A stretch of DNA of 64,000 nt from Shewanella sp. MR-4 (GCF_000014685.1 NC_008321.1:4337001-4401000), one strand, 5' to 3'; counted from the first letter of the stretch, positions 1-10,257 are shown. The notes: a model not told the origin generated them from the letters alone. Made by a program: numbers and translations.

Positions 1-253
1 TGTTTAGCCAAGATAAGTAAAAGATAAGTACAGACCATGGACGTCAGTAGAAGCTTAGGCTTCGCGTTGTTACTGATACCCAGATGCGCGAGCCGTGACC
101 TCAAATAACGGCTCACACATCACCGACACGCTGCAACCCTACATAAGGCCGAAACGAGTATTTCGCCAACATTATGCAGCTTTAACCAAAAAGGTAGACG
201 GCCAATATTGAGCCTGTCTGCAATAACCATAGCGTTAACGGAAGGGAAGGATT
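1..253. other. Upstream region of prpC with two hairpins
   Basis: No complete gene is present. Positions 3-20 could be the last codons of an upstream plus-strand gene (reading FSQDK then TAA at 18-20); prpB is expected there in Shewanella, but this is too short to prove. Two inverted repeats follow: GAAGC at 50-54 with GCTTC at 59-63, and GAGCCGT at 90-96 with ACGGCTC at 108-114. Neither has a T-run, so they look like intercistronic hairpins rather than terminators. A strong ribosome binding site, AGGGAAGGA, ends just before the prpC ATG at 254. Confidence 0.45.
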
Positions 254-1381
254 ATGTCAGACGCAAAAAAATTAAGTGGTGCAGGATTACGTGGCCAGAG
301 CGCGGGTGAGACCGCATTAAGTACCGTAGGTGTATCGGGCAGCGGCCTGACCTATCGCGGTTACGATGTGAAGGACTTGGCCGAAAACGCCACCTTCGAA
401 GAAGTCGCCCACCTCATTCTCTACGGTGAGCTGCCAACCACAGCACAACTCGAAGCATACAAGACCAAACTTAAGGGTATGCGCGGCCTGCCACAGGCAT
501 TAAAAGAAGTATTAGAGCGTATTCCTGCCGACGCCCATCCAATGGATGTCATGCGTACCGGTTGCTCGATGCTGGGTAACCTCGAAGCCGAGCACAGCTT
601 TAGCGAGCAGAGCCAAATTGCCGATCGTTTACTGGCGGCCTTCCCATCGATCATCTGCTACTGGTATCGCTTTAGCCACGATGGTGTACGCATCGAAACC
701 GAAACCAACGATGAGCAAATCGGTGCTCACTTCCTGCACCTGCTGCACGGCAAAGCCCCATCGGCGCTGCACGCTAAGGTAATGGACGTATCATTAATTC
801 TGTATGCAGAGCATGAGTTTAACGCTTCAACCTTTACCGCCCGTGTGTGTGCATCGACCCTGTCGGACATGCATTCCTGCGTCACTGGTGCTATCGGCTC
901 ACTGCGTGGTCCGCTACACGGCGGCGCCAACGAAGCGGCGATGGAACTGATCCAAGACATGAAAGACGAAGCCGATGCCCGCGATGTGCTCATGGGTAAA
1001 CTCGAGCGTAAAGAGAAGATCATGGGCTTTGGTCACGCCATTTACCGTGAGTCAGACCCACGTAACGCCATCATCAAAGAATGGTCTGAAAAGCTGGCTG
1101 CCGATTACGGCGATGATCGCCTCTACCGTGTGTCGGTCGCCTGTGAAGCCCTGATGTGGGAACAGAAGAAACTCTTCTGTAACGCAGACTTCTTCCACGC
1201 CAGTGCTTACCACTTCATGGGCATTCCAACCAAGCTGTTTACCCCGATCTTCGTTTGCTCACGGGTAACGGGCTGGACGGCGCACGTGATGGAACAGCGT
1301 TCAAACAACCGCATTATTCGTCCAAGTGCCGACTATGTGGGTGTAGCGCTACGTAAAGTCGTGCCGATTGCAGAGCGTTAA
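254..1381 (+). CDS. prpC: 2-methylcitrate synthase
   Basis: Condenses propionyl-CoA with oxaloacetate to 2-methylcitrate, the entry step of the 2-methylcitrate cycle in the cytoplasm. The 375-residue protein has the citrate synthase fold signatures: LHGGANEAAM near residue 222 and GFGHAIYRESDPRN near 258, which supply the active-site histidines. Its length fits the short PrpC-type synthases rather than the roughly 430-residue GltA. The assignment to methylcitrate rather than citrate synthase rests on its position directly upstream of acnD and prpF. The start is set by AGGGAAGGA about five bases upstream of the ATG. It is probably co-transcribed with the two genes that follow. Confidence 0.95.
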   Translation: MSDAKKLSGAGLRGQSAGETALSTVGVSGSGLTYRGYDVKDLAENATFEEVAHLILYGELPTTAQLEAYKTKLKGMRGLPQALKEVLERIPADAHPMDVMRTGCSMLGNLEAEHSFSEQSQIADRLLAAFPSIICYWYRFSHDGVRIETETNDEQIGAHFLHLLHGKAPSALHAKVMDVSLILYAEHEFNASTFTARVCASTLSDMHSCVTGAIGSLRGPLHGGANEAAMELIQDMKDEADARDVLMGKLERKEKIMGFGHAIYRESDPRNAIIKEWSEKLAADYGDDRLYRVSVACEALMWEQKKLFCNADFFHASAYHFMGIPTKLFTPIFVCSRVTGWTAHVMEQRSNNRIIRPSADYVGVALRKVVPIAER

Positions 1382-1391
1382 TAACACAACA

Positions 1392-1416
1392 GGAACTGGC
1401 GCTAAGCGTCAGTTCC
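1392..1416 (+). other. Stable intercistronic hairpin between prpC and acnD
   Basis: GGAACTG (1392-1398) pairs with CAGTTCC (1410-1416), and the stem continues inward as GCGC against GCGT around a TAA loop, giving about 11 base pairs. There is no T-run, so it is more likely an RNA processing or stability element than a terminator. Confidence 0.5.
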
Positions 1417-1531
1417 GCATGAGCTCTTTAGGTCTAACACCTTAATAAAAGAGCCGAATTTACCCTATGTGGCTGCGATAGCGGCCACCGAAGTACAAAT
1501 AGGTACGGACATTACCACTATGACCACAGCT

Positions 1532-4123
1532 ATGAATCGCCTCTATCGCAAGCCCTTACCAGGCACAGCACTCGACTATTTCGATACCCGTGAAGCCATT
1601 GAAGCCATCAGCCCCGGCGCCTACGCTAAACTGCCCTACACCTCACGAGTGTTAGCGGAAAACTTAGTGCGTCGCTGCGAGCCAGAAGCACTCACAGACT
1701 CGCTAAAACAAATTATTGAATCAAAACAGGAACTGGATTTTCCATGGTTCCCTGCGCGTGTAGTGTGCCACGATATTTTAGGGCAAACCGCGCTGGTAGA
1801 CTTAGCGGGTCTGCGTGATGCGATTGCCGCTAAGGGTGGCGATCCGGCGCAGGTTAACCCTGTGGTTCCGACCCAGCTGATTGTCGACCATTCTCTGGCT
1901 GTGGAATATGGTGGTTTCGATAAGGATGCCTTTGCGAAAAACCGCGCCATCGAAGATAGACGCAACGAAGACAGATTCCACTTTATCAACTGGACTCAAA
2001 AAGCGTTTAAAAACATCGATGTGATCCCACAAGGTAACGGCATCATGCACCAGATTAACCTAGAGCGTATGTCACCCGTGGTCCATGCCCGTGATGGCGT
2101 GGCCTTCCCCGATACCTTAGTGGGTACCGACAGCCATACGCCACACGTAGATGCGCTGGGTGTTATCGCCATCGGCGTGGGCGGTCTTGAGGCCGAAAGC
2201 GTGATGTTAGGTCGCGCCTCTTATATGCGTCTACCCGACATTATCGGTGTTGAGCTCACAGGCAAGCCTCAACCGGGCATTACCGCCACCGATATCGTAT
2301 TAGCCCTGACCGAATTCCTGCGTAAGGAAAAAGTGGTTTCTTCTTACCTTGAGTTCTTCGGCGAAGGCGCAGAGGCTTTAACACTTGGCGATCGCGCGAC
2401 TATCTCTAACATGACACCAGAATTTGGCGCCACCGCCGCCATGTTCTATATCGACCAACAGACGCTGGACTACTTAACCCTGACGGGTCGTAGCGACGAG
2501 CAAGTGAAGCTGGTTGAAACCTATGCCAAGACCACAGGTTTGTGGAGCGATGATCTCAAGCAGGCCGAGTACCCACGTACCCTGCATTTTGACCTGTCAT
2601 CGGTAGTGCGTACCATTGCAGGCCCATCGAATCCCCATGCTCGCGTTCCGACTTCAGAGTTGGCCGCACGCGGCATCAGTGGCGTGGTTGAAAACGAGCC
2701 AGGCTTAATGCCAGATGGCGCCGTGATTATTGCGGCCATCACTAGCTGCACTAACACCAGTAACCCACGCAACGTGATTGCGGCGGGCCTGCTTGCACGT
2801 AACGCCAATGCCAAAGGCTTAAGCCGTAAACCTTGGGTGAAAACCTCACTCGCCCCCGGCTCTAAGGCGGTACAACTGTATTTAGAAGAAGCCAACCTGC
2901 TGCCAGAGCTGGAGTCATTAGGCTTCGGTATTGTCGGTTTTGCCTGCACCACCTGTAACGGTATGAGCGGCGCACTCGACCCAGTGATTCAGCAGGAAGT
3001 GATCGACCGCGATCTTTACGCCACCGCCGTATTATCCGGTAACCGTAACTTCGACGGCCGTATTCACCCTTACGCTAAGCAAGCTTTCCTCGCATCACCA
3101 CCATTAGTCGTCGCCTATGCAATCGCGGGCACCATTCGCTTCGATATCGAGAAGGATGTGTTAGGCCATGACCAAAACGGTAACCCAGTTCGCCTTATCG
3201 ACATTTGGCCAACGGATGCCGAAATCGATGCCGTGATTGCAGCAAGCGTGAAGCCAGAGCAATTCCGTAAGGTCTACGAGCCGATGTTCGACCTGAGCGT
3301 CGACTATGGCGATAAGGTCAGCCCACTGTACGACTGGCGTCCACAATCGACCTATATCCGCCGCCCTCCTTACTGGGAAGGCGCATTAGCGGGCGAGTGC
3401 ACCCTCAAGGGCATGCGCCCATTGGCCGTGTTGGGTGACAACATCACCACAGACCATTTATCACCCTCGAACGCTATTATGATGGACAGCGCGGCGGGCG
3501 AATACCTGCACAAGATGGGTCTGCCAGAGGAAGACTTTAACTCCTACGCGACCCACAGGGGCGACCATCTAACGGCCCAGCGTGCCACCTTCGCCAACCC
3601 CAAACTCAAAAACGAGATGGCGGTTGTCGATGGCAAGGTGAAGCAAGGCTCACTGGCGCGTATCGAGCCAGAAGGCCAAGTGACCCGCATGTGGGAAGCC
3701 ATTGAAACCTATATGGATCGCAAACAGCCGCTGATTATTATCGCCGGCGCCGACTACGGTCAGGGTTCATCCCGTGACTGGGCGGCAAAAGGCGTGCGCT
3801 TAGCGGGCGTTGAGGCCATTGTCGCCGAAGGCTTCGAGCGTATTCACCGCACTAACTTAGTCGGCATGGGCGTGTTACCGCTGGAGTTTAAGGCAGGCGA
3901 GAATCGCGCTACCTATGGCATAGATGGTACCGAAGTGTTTGACGTTTATGGTGAAATCGCGCCAAGAGCGGATCTCACTGTCGTGATTAGCCGTAAAAAC
4001 GGCGAGCGCGTCGAAGTACCAGTGACCTGTCGCCTCGATACCGCAGAAGAAGTATCTATCTATTCTGCCGGCGGCGTATTGCAGCGTTTTGCGCAGGACT
4101 TTTTAGAGTCGAATCTGAAGTAA
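1532..4123 (+). CDS. acnD: Fe/S-dependent 2-methylisocitrate dehydratase AcnD
   Basis: Dehydrates 2-methylcitrate to a 2-methylaconitate isomer, which PrpF then isomerises; this pair replaces PrpD in organisms such as Shewanella. It is an aconitase-family protein with the 4Fe-4S ligands visible as TSCTNTSNP near residue 404 and CTTCNG near 471-474, and the swivel-domain motif YGQGSSRDWAAKG near the C terminus. The open frame extends upstream to a GTG at 1469, but family similarity begins at MNRLYRKPLPGT, so I place the start at ATG 1532 (863 residues). ATG 1520, four codons upstream, is an alternative. Neither has a strong ribosome binding site. It lies between prpC and prpF in the same operon. 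Confidence 0.93.
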   Translation: MNRLYRKPLPGTALDYFDTREAIEAISPGAYAKLPYTSRVLAENLVRRCEPEALTDSLKQIIESKQELDFPWFPARVVCHDILGQTALVDLAGLRDAIAAKGGDPAQVNPVVPTQLIVDHSLAVEYGGFDKDAFAKNRAIEDRRNEDRFHFINWTQKAFKNIDVIPQGNGIMHQINLERMSPVVHARDGVAFPDTLVGTDSHTPHVDALGVIAIGVGGLEAESVMLGRASYMRLPDIIGVELTGKPQPGITATDIVLALTEFLRKEKVVSSYLEFFGEGAEALTLGDRATISNMTPEFGATAAMFYIDQQTLDYLTLTGRSDEQVKLVETYAKTTGLWSDDLKQAEYPRTLHFDLSSVVRTIAGPSNPHARVPTSELAARGISGVVENEPGLMPDGAVIIAAITSCTNTSNPRNVIAAGLLARNANAKGLSRKPWVKTSLAPGSKAVQLYLEEANLLPELESLGFGIVGFACTTCNGMSGALDPVIQQEVIDRDLYATAVLSGNRNFDGRIHPYAKQAFLASPPLVVAYAIAGTIRFDIEKDVLGHDQNGNPVRLIDIWPTDAEIDAVIAASVKPEQFRKVYEPMFDLSVDYGDKVSPLYDWRPQSTYIRRPPYWEGALAGECTLKGMRPLAVLGDNITTDHLSPSNAIMMDSAAGEYLHKMGLPEEDFNSYATHRGDHLTAQRATFANPKLKNEMAVVDGKVKQGSLARIEPEGQVTRMWEAIETYMDRKQPLIIIAGADYGQGSSRDWAAKGVRLAGVEAIVAEGFERIHRTNLVGMGVLPLEFKAGENRATYGIDGTEVFDVYGEIAPRADLTVVISRKNGERVEVPVTCRLDTAEEVSIYSAGGVLQRFAQDFLESNLK

Positions 4124-4137
4124 GACTCGCGCTAAAA

Positions 4138-4164
4138 GGCGGCAATGCCGACAAGCTTGCCGCC
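4138..4164 (+). other. GC-rich intercistronic hairpin between acnD and prpF
   Basis: GGCGGCAA (4138-4145) pairs perfectly with TTGCCGCC (4157-4164) around an 11-base loop. No T-run follows. It is the same kind of element as those at 90-114 and 1392-1416. Confidence 0.5.
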
Positions 4165-4209
4165 TATATCAACGCTAACCTTTTCGCTATTCCCCTTGGA
4201 GTTAATAGC

Positions 4210-5403
4210 ATGAGCAAGAATCCGTTTCCGCCCCAAATTAAAGTTGCCGCCACCTATATGCGCGGCGGCACCAGTAAAGGGGTGTTTTTCCGTTTACAGG
4301 ACTTACCCGAAGCAGCCCAAGTTCCCGGCCCAGCTCGAGATGCCCTGCTCCTTCGCGTGATTGGCAGCCCCGACCCCTATGGCAAGCAAATTGATGGCAT
4401 GGGCGGCGCCACCTCAAGCACCAGCAAAACAGTTATTCTGTCGAAAAGCAGCCAAGCCGACCACGATGTCGACTATCTATTTGGCCAAGTCTCTATCGAC
4501 AAACCCTTTGTGGATTGGAGCGGTAACTGCGGCAACTTAACCGCTGCAGTGGGCGCTTTTGCTATCAGCAATGGGCTGATTGACTCTACGCGCATTCCGC
4601 AAAACGGCCTCTGCACAGTGCGTATTTGGCAGGCCAATATTGGCAAAACCATTATTGCCCATGTCCCAATTACCGATGGCATAGTGCAAGAGACCGGTGA
4701 TTTTGAGCTGGATGGCGTGACCTTCCCCGCCGCCGAAGTGCAAATCGAATTTATGAACCCCGCCGCTGACGAAGACGGCGATGGTGGCAGCATGTTCCCC
4801 ACGGGTAACTTAGTGGATGTGCTCGAAGTGCCTGGTGTTGGTAACTTTAATGCGACCATGATTAACGCGGGAATTCCGACCATCTTTATCAATGCCGAGG
4901 ACTTAGGTTACACGGGCACTGAGCTGCAGGACGATATCAACAGCGATAATGCCGCTTTAGCCAAGTTTGAAACCATTCGTGCCCACGGCGCGGTGCGTAT
5001 GGGGCTTATCAAGCATATTGATGAAGCCGCATCACGCCAACATACGCCTAAGGTGGCCTTTGTTGCTAAGCCGAAAAACTATGTGTCATCCAGTGGAAAA
5101 GCCGTAGCGGCAGAGGAGATCGATCTGCTGGTACGCGCCCTCTCCATGGGCAAATTACACCATGCGATGATGGGCACAGCCGCCGTGGCGATTGGCACAG
5201 CGGCGGCGATTCCCGGCACTTTAGTCAATCTCGCAGCAGGCGGTGGCGAGAAGGAAGCGGTACGTTTTGGCCATCCTTCAGGCACTCTTCGCGTCGGCGC
5301 TCAGGCCATGCAAGTAAACGGTGAATGGACTGTCGTCAAAGCCATTATGAGCCGCAGTGCCCGCGTGCTGATGGAAGGCTTTGTGCGCGTACCAACGGCT
5401 TAA
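4210..5403 (+). CDS. prpF: 2-methylaconitate cis-trans isomerase PrpF
   Basis: PrpF isomerises the 2-methylaconitate made by AcnD so that it can be hydrated to 2-methylisocitrate. The 397-residue protein has the characteristic PrpF N terminus (AATYMRGGTSKGVFF, about residues 13-27) and the WSGNCGNLTAAVGAFA segment near residue 105 that carries an active-site cysteine. The fold is of the diaminopimelate epimerase type. The ATG at 4210 follows TTGGAGTT at proper spacing. Gene order prpC-acnD-prpF makes the assignment firm. A Rho-independent terminator directly downstream closes the operon. Confidence 0.95.
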   Translation: MSKNPFPPQIKVAATYMRGGTSKGVFFRLQDLPEAAQVPGPARDALLLRVIGSPDPYGKQIDGMGGATSSTSKTVILSKSSQADHDVDYLFGQVSIDKPFVDWSGNCGNLTAAVGAFAISNGLIDSTRIPQNGLCTVRIWQANIGKTIIAHVPITDGIVQETGDFELDGVTFPAAEVQIEFMNPAADEDGDGGSMFPTGNLVDVLEVPGVGNFNATMINAGIPTIFINAEDLGYTGTELQDDINSDNAALAKFETIRAHGAVRMGLIKHIDEAASRQHTPKVAFVAKPKNYVSSSGKAVAAEEIDLLVRALSMGKLHHAMMGTAAVAIGTAAAIPGTLVNLAAGGGEKEAVRFGHPSGTLRVGAQAMQVNGEWTVVKAIMSRSARVLMEGFVRVPTA

Positions 5404-5423
5404 GTCAAGAAAAGCGTTCAACC

Positions 5424-5466
5424 AAAGACCTTGCTTCTCCCCCTTCCGGCAAGGTCTTTTTTTATT
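5424..5466 (+). terminator. Rho-independent terminator of the prp operon
   Basis: AAAGACCTTGC and GCAAGGTCTTT form an 11-bp stem around a C-rich loop, followed by a run of Ts. Confidence 0.88.
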
Positions 5467-5698
5467 TCACAGACATGTGGATCCCAATATGTTGGCATTA
5501 GGTAAAGAATGCTAAACTCCTTCTCAATAGCACGATAATAACAAGCCGCATTTTGCGGCCTGTAACTACGTGAATATACTGATTATTAATTTTGATATTT
5601 AACAGAGCTCGCGTCTTTGTTGCACTATACGCGGCATCCCCAAGGTAAATGCACTATACCGCCCAGTTTTGGGTTAATGGGTTTTGATAGGGGTAACT

Positions 5699-8600
5699 TT
5701 GAGCCATCCAATCCTTAAATTCGTCTTAGTCGTGCTCTGTCTTATTAGCTTAGGGGCTCCGCGAACAGGCTTGGCACTCCCCTTAAATGCGGCTAACACA
5801 CAGCTGAAATTTGAACATATCCGCAGCGAAGAAGGCTTAAATCAAAATACCATTACCAGCCTGTTTATGGACAGCGCAGGCATGCTTTGGATTGGTACTC
5901 AGGATGGATTACACAGCTACAACGGTTACAACTTCAACCTCTTTATCCACTCGCCGAACGATCCTAAGAGCGTTTCCGAAAGCTATGTATCAGACATTAT
6001 TCAAGATGCGCATGGCTATATCTGGGTTGGCACTTTTAGCCAAGGGATCAACCGTTTAGATTTAAAAACGGGCACCTTCGAGCGCTTCGGTGTCGAGCAA
6101 GGCCTGACCGACCCTAGAGTCACTAAACTCAACATTGTTGGCAATACCCTCTGGATCGGCACTCAGGGCGGATTATTTTCACTCTCAACCCGCACCAACA
6201 GAGTCACTCAAGTGTCATTGGGGACGAGTATCGAACCCCAAATCACTAGCCTAGCCAATGTGGATAACACCTATTTATTGGCAGGCACTAAGGCCAGTGG
6301 CACCTTTGCCGTGACGGCCAATTCCATCACTCGACTCAATGTACCGCAGGAGCTGGTTGCCTATCAGATTAAGGCCAATTCAACCCGCGCCATTACCTTA
6401 GCGCTCGGTAATCAGCTCTGGCACTATGATCTAGTGTCACAACAGGGACAAGTGCTATGGCAAACAGAAAAAAACGTCCCTTATATCAAAGATTTTATCC
6501 AAACACCCCAAGGTCAGTTTTGGGTGGTTGGACCCGATGCGGGTTTGATCCAGTTACAGAGGGCAGGAGAACAATTTGGCGCGACCTATCATAGGTACGA
6601 TACCAAGCGTTCGAATAGCATCAGCGAAAATAACATCCTATGTCTTTTAGAGGATCCATTCGGCAATCTATGGATTGGCGCAAGTTATTCGGGGCTGAAT
6701 AAGATCAATACTCGCCGGCAATATTTTCAGCATTTATTTGAATACTCAGCAAAACTACCCCTGCAAAGTAATAATATCCGCACCATTTACCGCAGCCAAG
6801 ATAACGCACTATGGATAGGCACAGAAGGCGCAGGGCTGAAACGACTCGGCTTCAATAGCACTCAATACGAGCACTACAACTCCCTGTTTGCCAAGGCCCT
6901 AGGTCTAGAAGCGCACAACTTAAACCTGATCCTACGCTCAATTATCCAAGACCAGCAAGGCACGCTCTGGTTTGCCAGTAACTATGGATTAGGCCGCCTG
7001 AGCACTGGCGGTGATTTTAGCCTACTAAAGGTATCAGATAATCAAGATACCTCCACAGAAGCAAACTATATCCGTAGCTTAGAACTAGATGACCAGAACA
7101 GGCTGTGGGTCGCGACATCCCATGCCTTGTACCGAAAAGCGCCAGAGGGCAATGAATTTACGCCGGTTTCAATCGCTCACATTGAAAATTTCTACCCCAT
7201 GCAAAATCAGCTACTCACGTTAAGAGCAGACAAGCATGCTCTGTGGATTGGCTCGCTCAATGGCTTAGTGAAACTGGATATGCAAACGGGGAAAGGGGAA
7301 GCGTTCTACCACGACCCCCATGACAAAAATACCATTATAAACAATCGCATTAGAGACATTTTAGTCGCCAGCAATGGCGATATCTGGTTTGCCACCCATG
7401 GCGGCATCAGTCGATTATCGGCCCAAGCCACGACACCGATTTTCAGTGATTATACCCGCGAACAAGGCCTGCCCAGTGACACTATCTATGCTCTGCTTGA
7501 GGATGCCGAACATCATATTTGGTTTAGCAGCAATGCGGGGATCGGCAAGTTAAATCCCGTTAGCGGCAAAGTCATCAATTTTAATGAACAGGAAGGCCTG
7601 CAGGCGCTGGAGTTTAACGGTGGCGTAAAACTTAAAGACAGTGATGGCGACCTGTGGTTTGGCGGGATAAACGGGATCAACCGCTTTAATCCTAAAGCAT
7701 TGCCCGACAAACGGGGCGAAGCCCGAGTCGCACTCACCGCCTATAAGATTGCGGGTAAAAAACATACTATCCTCGACCTCAGCCATCCACCCAAAATCGT
7801 GATGAACTATACCGACCAATTGGTCAGCTTTGAGGTCACCTCACTGGATTTTAGCTACACGGGCAAAAATCGCTTTAGCTACTACCTCGAAGGCTTTGAT
7901 AACCAATGGCACGATTTGCCCACGGGAAATGAAATCACCTTTACCAATATAGAACCAGGCAACTACGTGTTGCATGTACGTCACTCCATTGAGCACAACA
8001 ACGAAGGTAACTATGCGCTGCTGGTCGATTTAAGCATCAAGGCCCCCTTATACCGCACTCAATTTGCCTATGTGCTTTATGGACTACTAACATTAGCCTT
8101 GTTGGTCGTTGTTTATCGTTGGCGTAAGCAAAAACGCCAACAGCAACAAGAGTTTGATACCAGCATCCGCGCCTCCGAAGAGCGGCTAAAATTGGCGCTC
8201 TGGGCTTCGGGCGATGGTATGTGGGATTGGAATATCCAAGAACAGCAGGTCTATCGTACTCATACGGATATTCCGGTTCCCCAATGGAATAGCCACTCTC
8301 TGTTACATGACAATGCTCACCCTGAAGATAGGGAGCGGTTTAAACAAGTCTTGACCGAGCACCTGCTGGGACGCTCCCCTTTCTTTGAAGTGGAATATCG
8401 TATCGAGCATTCACCGGGCAACTGGCTATGGATCCTTGAGCGCGGCAAAGTGGTCGAAACCAATGCACAGGCTCAGCCCGTTCGAATGACGGGCACCACC
8501 CGCAATATCACCTCGCGCAAGCTGATCGAGAATGAGCTAGTGCTCTCCTCTCAAGTACTTAACAGCATGAACGAGGCCGTTGTGGTGGCAGGTCTAGACT

Positions 8601-10198
8601 ACCGGATCCGCTCGGTAAACCCCGCCTTTAGCGCCATTACCGGATATTCGGAGCGGCAAATCAGCGATAAGTATTTAATTCATTTAGCCTACAGCCGACA
8701 ACAGCGAGATCTCTTCAATGGCATTGAACAGCAACTGCTGCGTCATAAACATTGGGCGGGTGAAATTTGGATCCGCAACAAGGCGCGCAAGGCGATTCTG
8801 GTGTGGCTCGAGATCAACCAAGTTATCGATGTGAAAGGGGAAACCAGTCACTTTGTGGCGGTGTTTACCGATATTACAGAGCGTAAAAAGGCCGAAGAGG
8901 ATCTCCGCTTCCTCGCCAGCTTCGACACCTTGACTGGGCTGCCGAATCGCACCTTGTTCCAGGACAGGCTCAACCACGCCATATCTCAAGCCCATAGGTC
9001 GAATAATATCGTCGCCCTGCTGTTTTTAGACCTCGACCGCTTTAAGCATATCAATGACTCAATGGGGCACCATATTGGCGATCTGCTGCTCAAAGCCGTG
9101 GCCCACAGGCTGCAAAGTGCTGTTCGCGAAGGGGATACAGTGGCCCGTTTAGGCGGCGATGAATTTACCATTATTTTGGAAGGTGTGGCGAAAACCAAGG
9201 CGGCGACGCTGATCTCCGAGAAAGTGCTCAAAGCCTTTCAGGCGCCCTTCTTACTCGATGATAAGTCCCTGACTATCTCAACTTCGATTGGTATCAGCCT
9301 CTATCCCAATGATGCGGAAGATGTAGATTCGCTGATTAAGTTTGCCGATACCGCCATGTACCACGCCAAGGCGCTCGGTCGGAATAACTTTCAGTTTTAC
9401 ACCAATAAACTCAATGAGATGGCAACGCGCCATGTGCAACTCGAGGCAGGGCTTAAACAGGCCATCTCACGCAACGAGTTAAGCTTGGTGTATCAACCCA
9501 AGTTTTGTTTACGCAATGGCTCACTCACTGGACTTGAGGCGCTGCTGCGTTGGCATCATAGTGAACTAGGCCCTATCTCACCCACCGAGTTTATTCCACT
9601 GGCGGAGGAAACCGGCATCATTAACCAAATTGGCCATTGGGTGATCAACCACGCTTGTCAGCAACTTGCAGAGTGGAATGAGCTGGGTTTGGGCGATATC
9701 AGCATGGCGGTGAACCTTTCGGCCAGGCAGTTGAAGGCCGATATTATCTCGACCATCGAAGTAGCTCTCGCGGTATCCGGCCTACCCGCCAAGGCGCTCG
9801 AGCTGGAATTAACCGAGTCGATGATCATGGGTAATCCACAGGAATCGGTAAATATCCTCTCTAAACTCAAGGCACTAGGTTTAACCATCGCCGTGGATGA
9901 TTTTGGTACTGGCTACTCGAGCTTGAGTTATCTTAAACGTTTCCCTATCGACACCTTAAAAATCGACCGTGAGTTTGTGCGCGACATTACCAACGACCCC
10001 GACGATGCGGCCATTACCAGCGCGATTATCGCCCTCGCCCACAGCCTAGAGTTAAATGTGGTGGCGGAAGGGGTAGAAACCCAAGAACAGCTGAACTTCT
10101 TAGCGCTGCAAGGCTGCGATCAAGTACAGGGCTTCCTGCTGAGTAAGCCACTCAGCGCCCAGGATTGCTTAGCGCTGTTGCAACAACGGATAAAATAA
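5699..10198 (+). CDS. Membrane sensor: two-component propeller, PAS, GGDEF and EAL domains
   Basis: Probable cyclic-di-GMP turnover enzyme with a large periplasmic sensor. A signal peptide (MSHPILKFVLVVLCLISLG) precedes many regulator-propeller repeats with the LWIGT or IWFAT motif (about residues 30-690). A Y_Y_Y-type domain (about 710-785), one membrane helix (about 788-807) and two PAS-like domains (about 827-937 and 953-1060) follow. The GGDEF domain keeps LGGDEF near 1150. The EAL domain keeps EALLRW near 1280 and DDFGTGYSSL, so both activities look intact. The open frame reaches TTG 5684, but TTG 5699 has AGGGG at good spacing; no ATG is plausible. The ligand is unknown. It is monocistronic, with terminators on both sides. 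Confidence 0.87.
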   Translation: MSHPILKFVLVVLCLISLGAPRTGLALPLNAANTQLKFEHIRSEEGLNQNTITSLFMDSAGMLWIGTQDGLHSYNGYNFNLFIHSPNDPKSVSESYVSDIIQDAHGYIWVGTFSQGINRLDLKTGTFERFGVEQGLTDPRVTKLNIVGNTLWIGTQGGLFSLSTRTNRVTQVSLGTSIEPQITSLANVDNTYLLAGTKASGTFAVTANSITRLNVPQELVAYQIKANSTRAITLALGNQLWHYDLVSQQGQVLWQTEKNVPYIKDFIQTPQGQFWVVGPDAGLIQLQRAGEQFGATYHRYDTKRSNSISENNILCLLEDPFGNLWIGASYSGLNKINTRRQYFQHLFEYSAKLPLQSNNIRTIYRSQDNALWIGTEGAGLKRLGFNSTQYEHYNSLFAKALGLEAHNLNLILRSIIQDQQGTLWFASNYGLGRLSTGGDFSLLKVSDNQDTSTEANYIRSLELDDQNRLWVATSHALYRKAPEGNEFTPVSIAHIENFYPMQNQLLTLRADKHALWIGSLNGLVKLDMQTGKGEAFYHDPHDKNTIINNRIRDILVASNGDIWFATHGGISRLSAQATTPIFSDYTREQGLPSDTIYALLEDAEHHIWFSSNAGIGKLNPVSGKVINFNEQEGLQALEFNGGVKLKDSDGDLWFGGINGINRFNPKALPDKRGEARVALTAYKIAGKKHTILDLSHPPKIVMNYTDQLVSFEVTSLDFSYTGKNRFSYYLEGFDNQWHDLPTGNEITFTNIEPGNYVLHVRHSIEHNNEGNYALLVDLSIKAPLYRTQFAYVLYGLLTLALLVVVYRWRKQKRQQQQEFDTSIRASEERLKLALWASGDGMWDWNIQEQQVYRTHTDIPVPQWNSHSLLHDNAHPEDRERFKQVLTEHLLGRSPFFEVEYRIEHSPGNWLWILERGKVVETNAQAQPVRMTGTTRNITSRKLIENELVLSSQVLNSMNEAVVVAGLDYRIRSVNPAFSAITGYSERQISDKYLIHLAYSRQQRDLFNGIEQQLLRHKHWAGEIWIRNKARKAILVWLEINQVIDVKGETSHFVAVFTDITERKKAEEDLRFLASFDTLTGLPNRTLFQDRLNHAISQAHRSNNIVALLFLDLDRFKHINDSMGHHIGDLLLKAVAHRLQSAVREGDTVARLGGDEFTIILEGVAKTKAATLISEKVLKAFQAPFLLDDKSLTISTSIGISLYPNDAEDVDSLIKFADTAMYHAKALGRNNFQFYTNKLNEMATRHVQLEAGLKQAISRNELSLVYQPKFCLRNGSLTGLEALLRWHHSELGPISPTEFIPLAEETGIINQIGHWVINHACQQLAEWNELGLGDISMAVNLSARQLKADIISTIEVALAVSGLPAKALELELTESMIMGNPQESVNILSKLKALGLTIAVDDFGTGYSSLSYLKRFPIDTLKIDREFVRDITNDPDDAAITSAIIALAHSLELNVVAEGVETQEQLNFLALQGCDQVQGFLLSKPLSAQDCLALLQQRIK

Positions 10199-10205
10199 AA
10201 CCAGA

Positions 10206-10239
10206 TAAAAAAATAAGGCTCCCTAAAGGAGCCTTATTT
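10206..10239. terminator. Bidirectional terminator between converging genes
   Basis: AAATAAGGCTCC and GGAGCCTTATTT form a perfect stem with A-rich and T-rich flanks, so it can end both the GGDEF/EAL gene (plus) and ilvE (minus). Confidence 0.88.
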
Positions 10240-10257
10240 CATTGGATCATTTCACGA

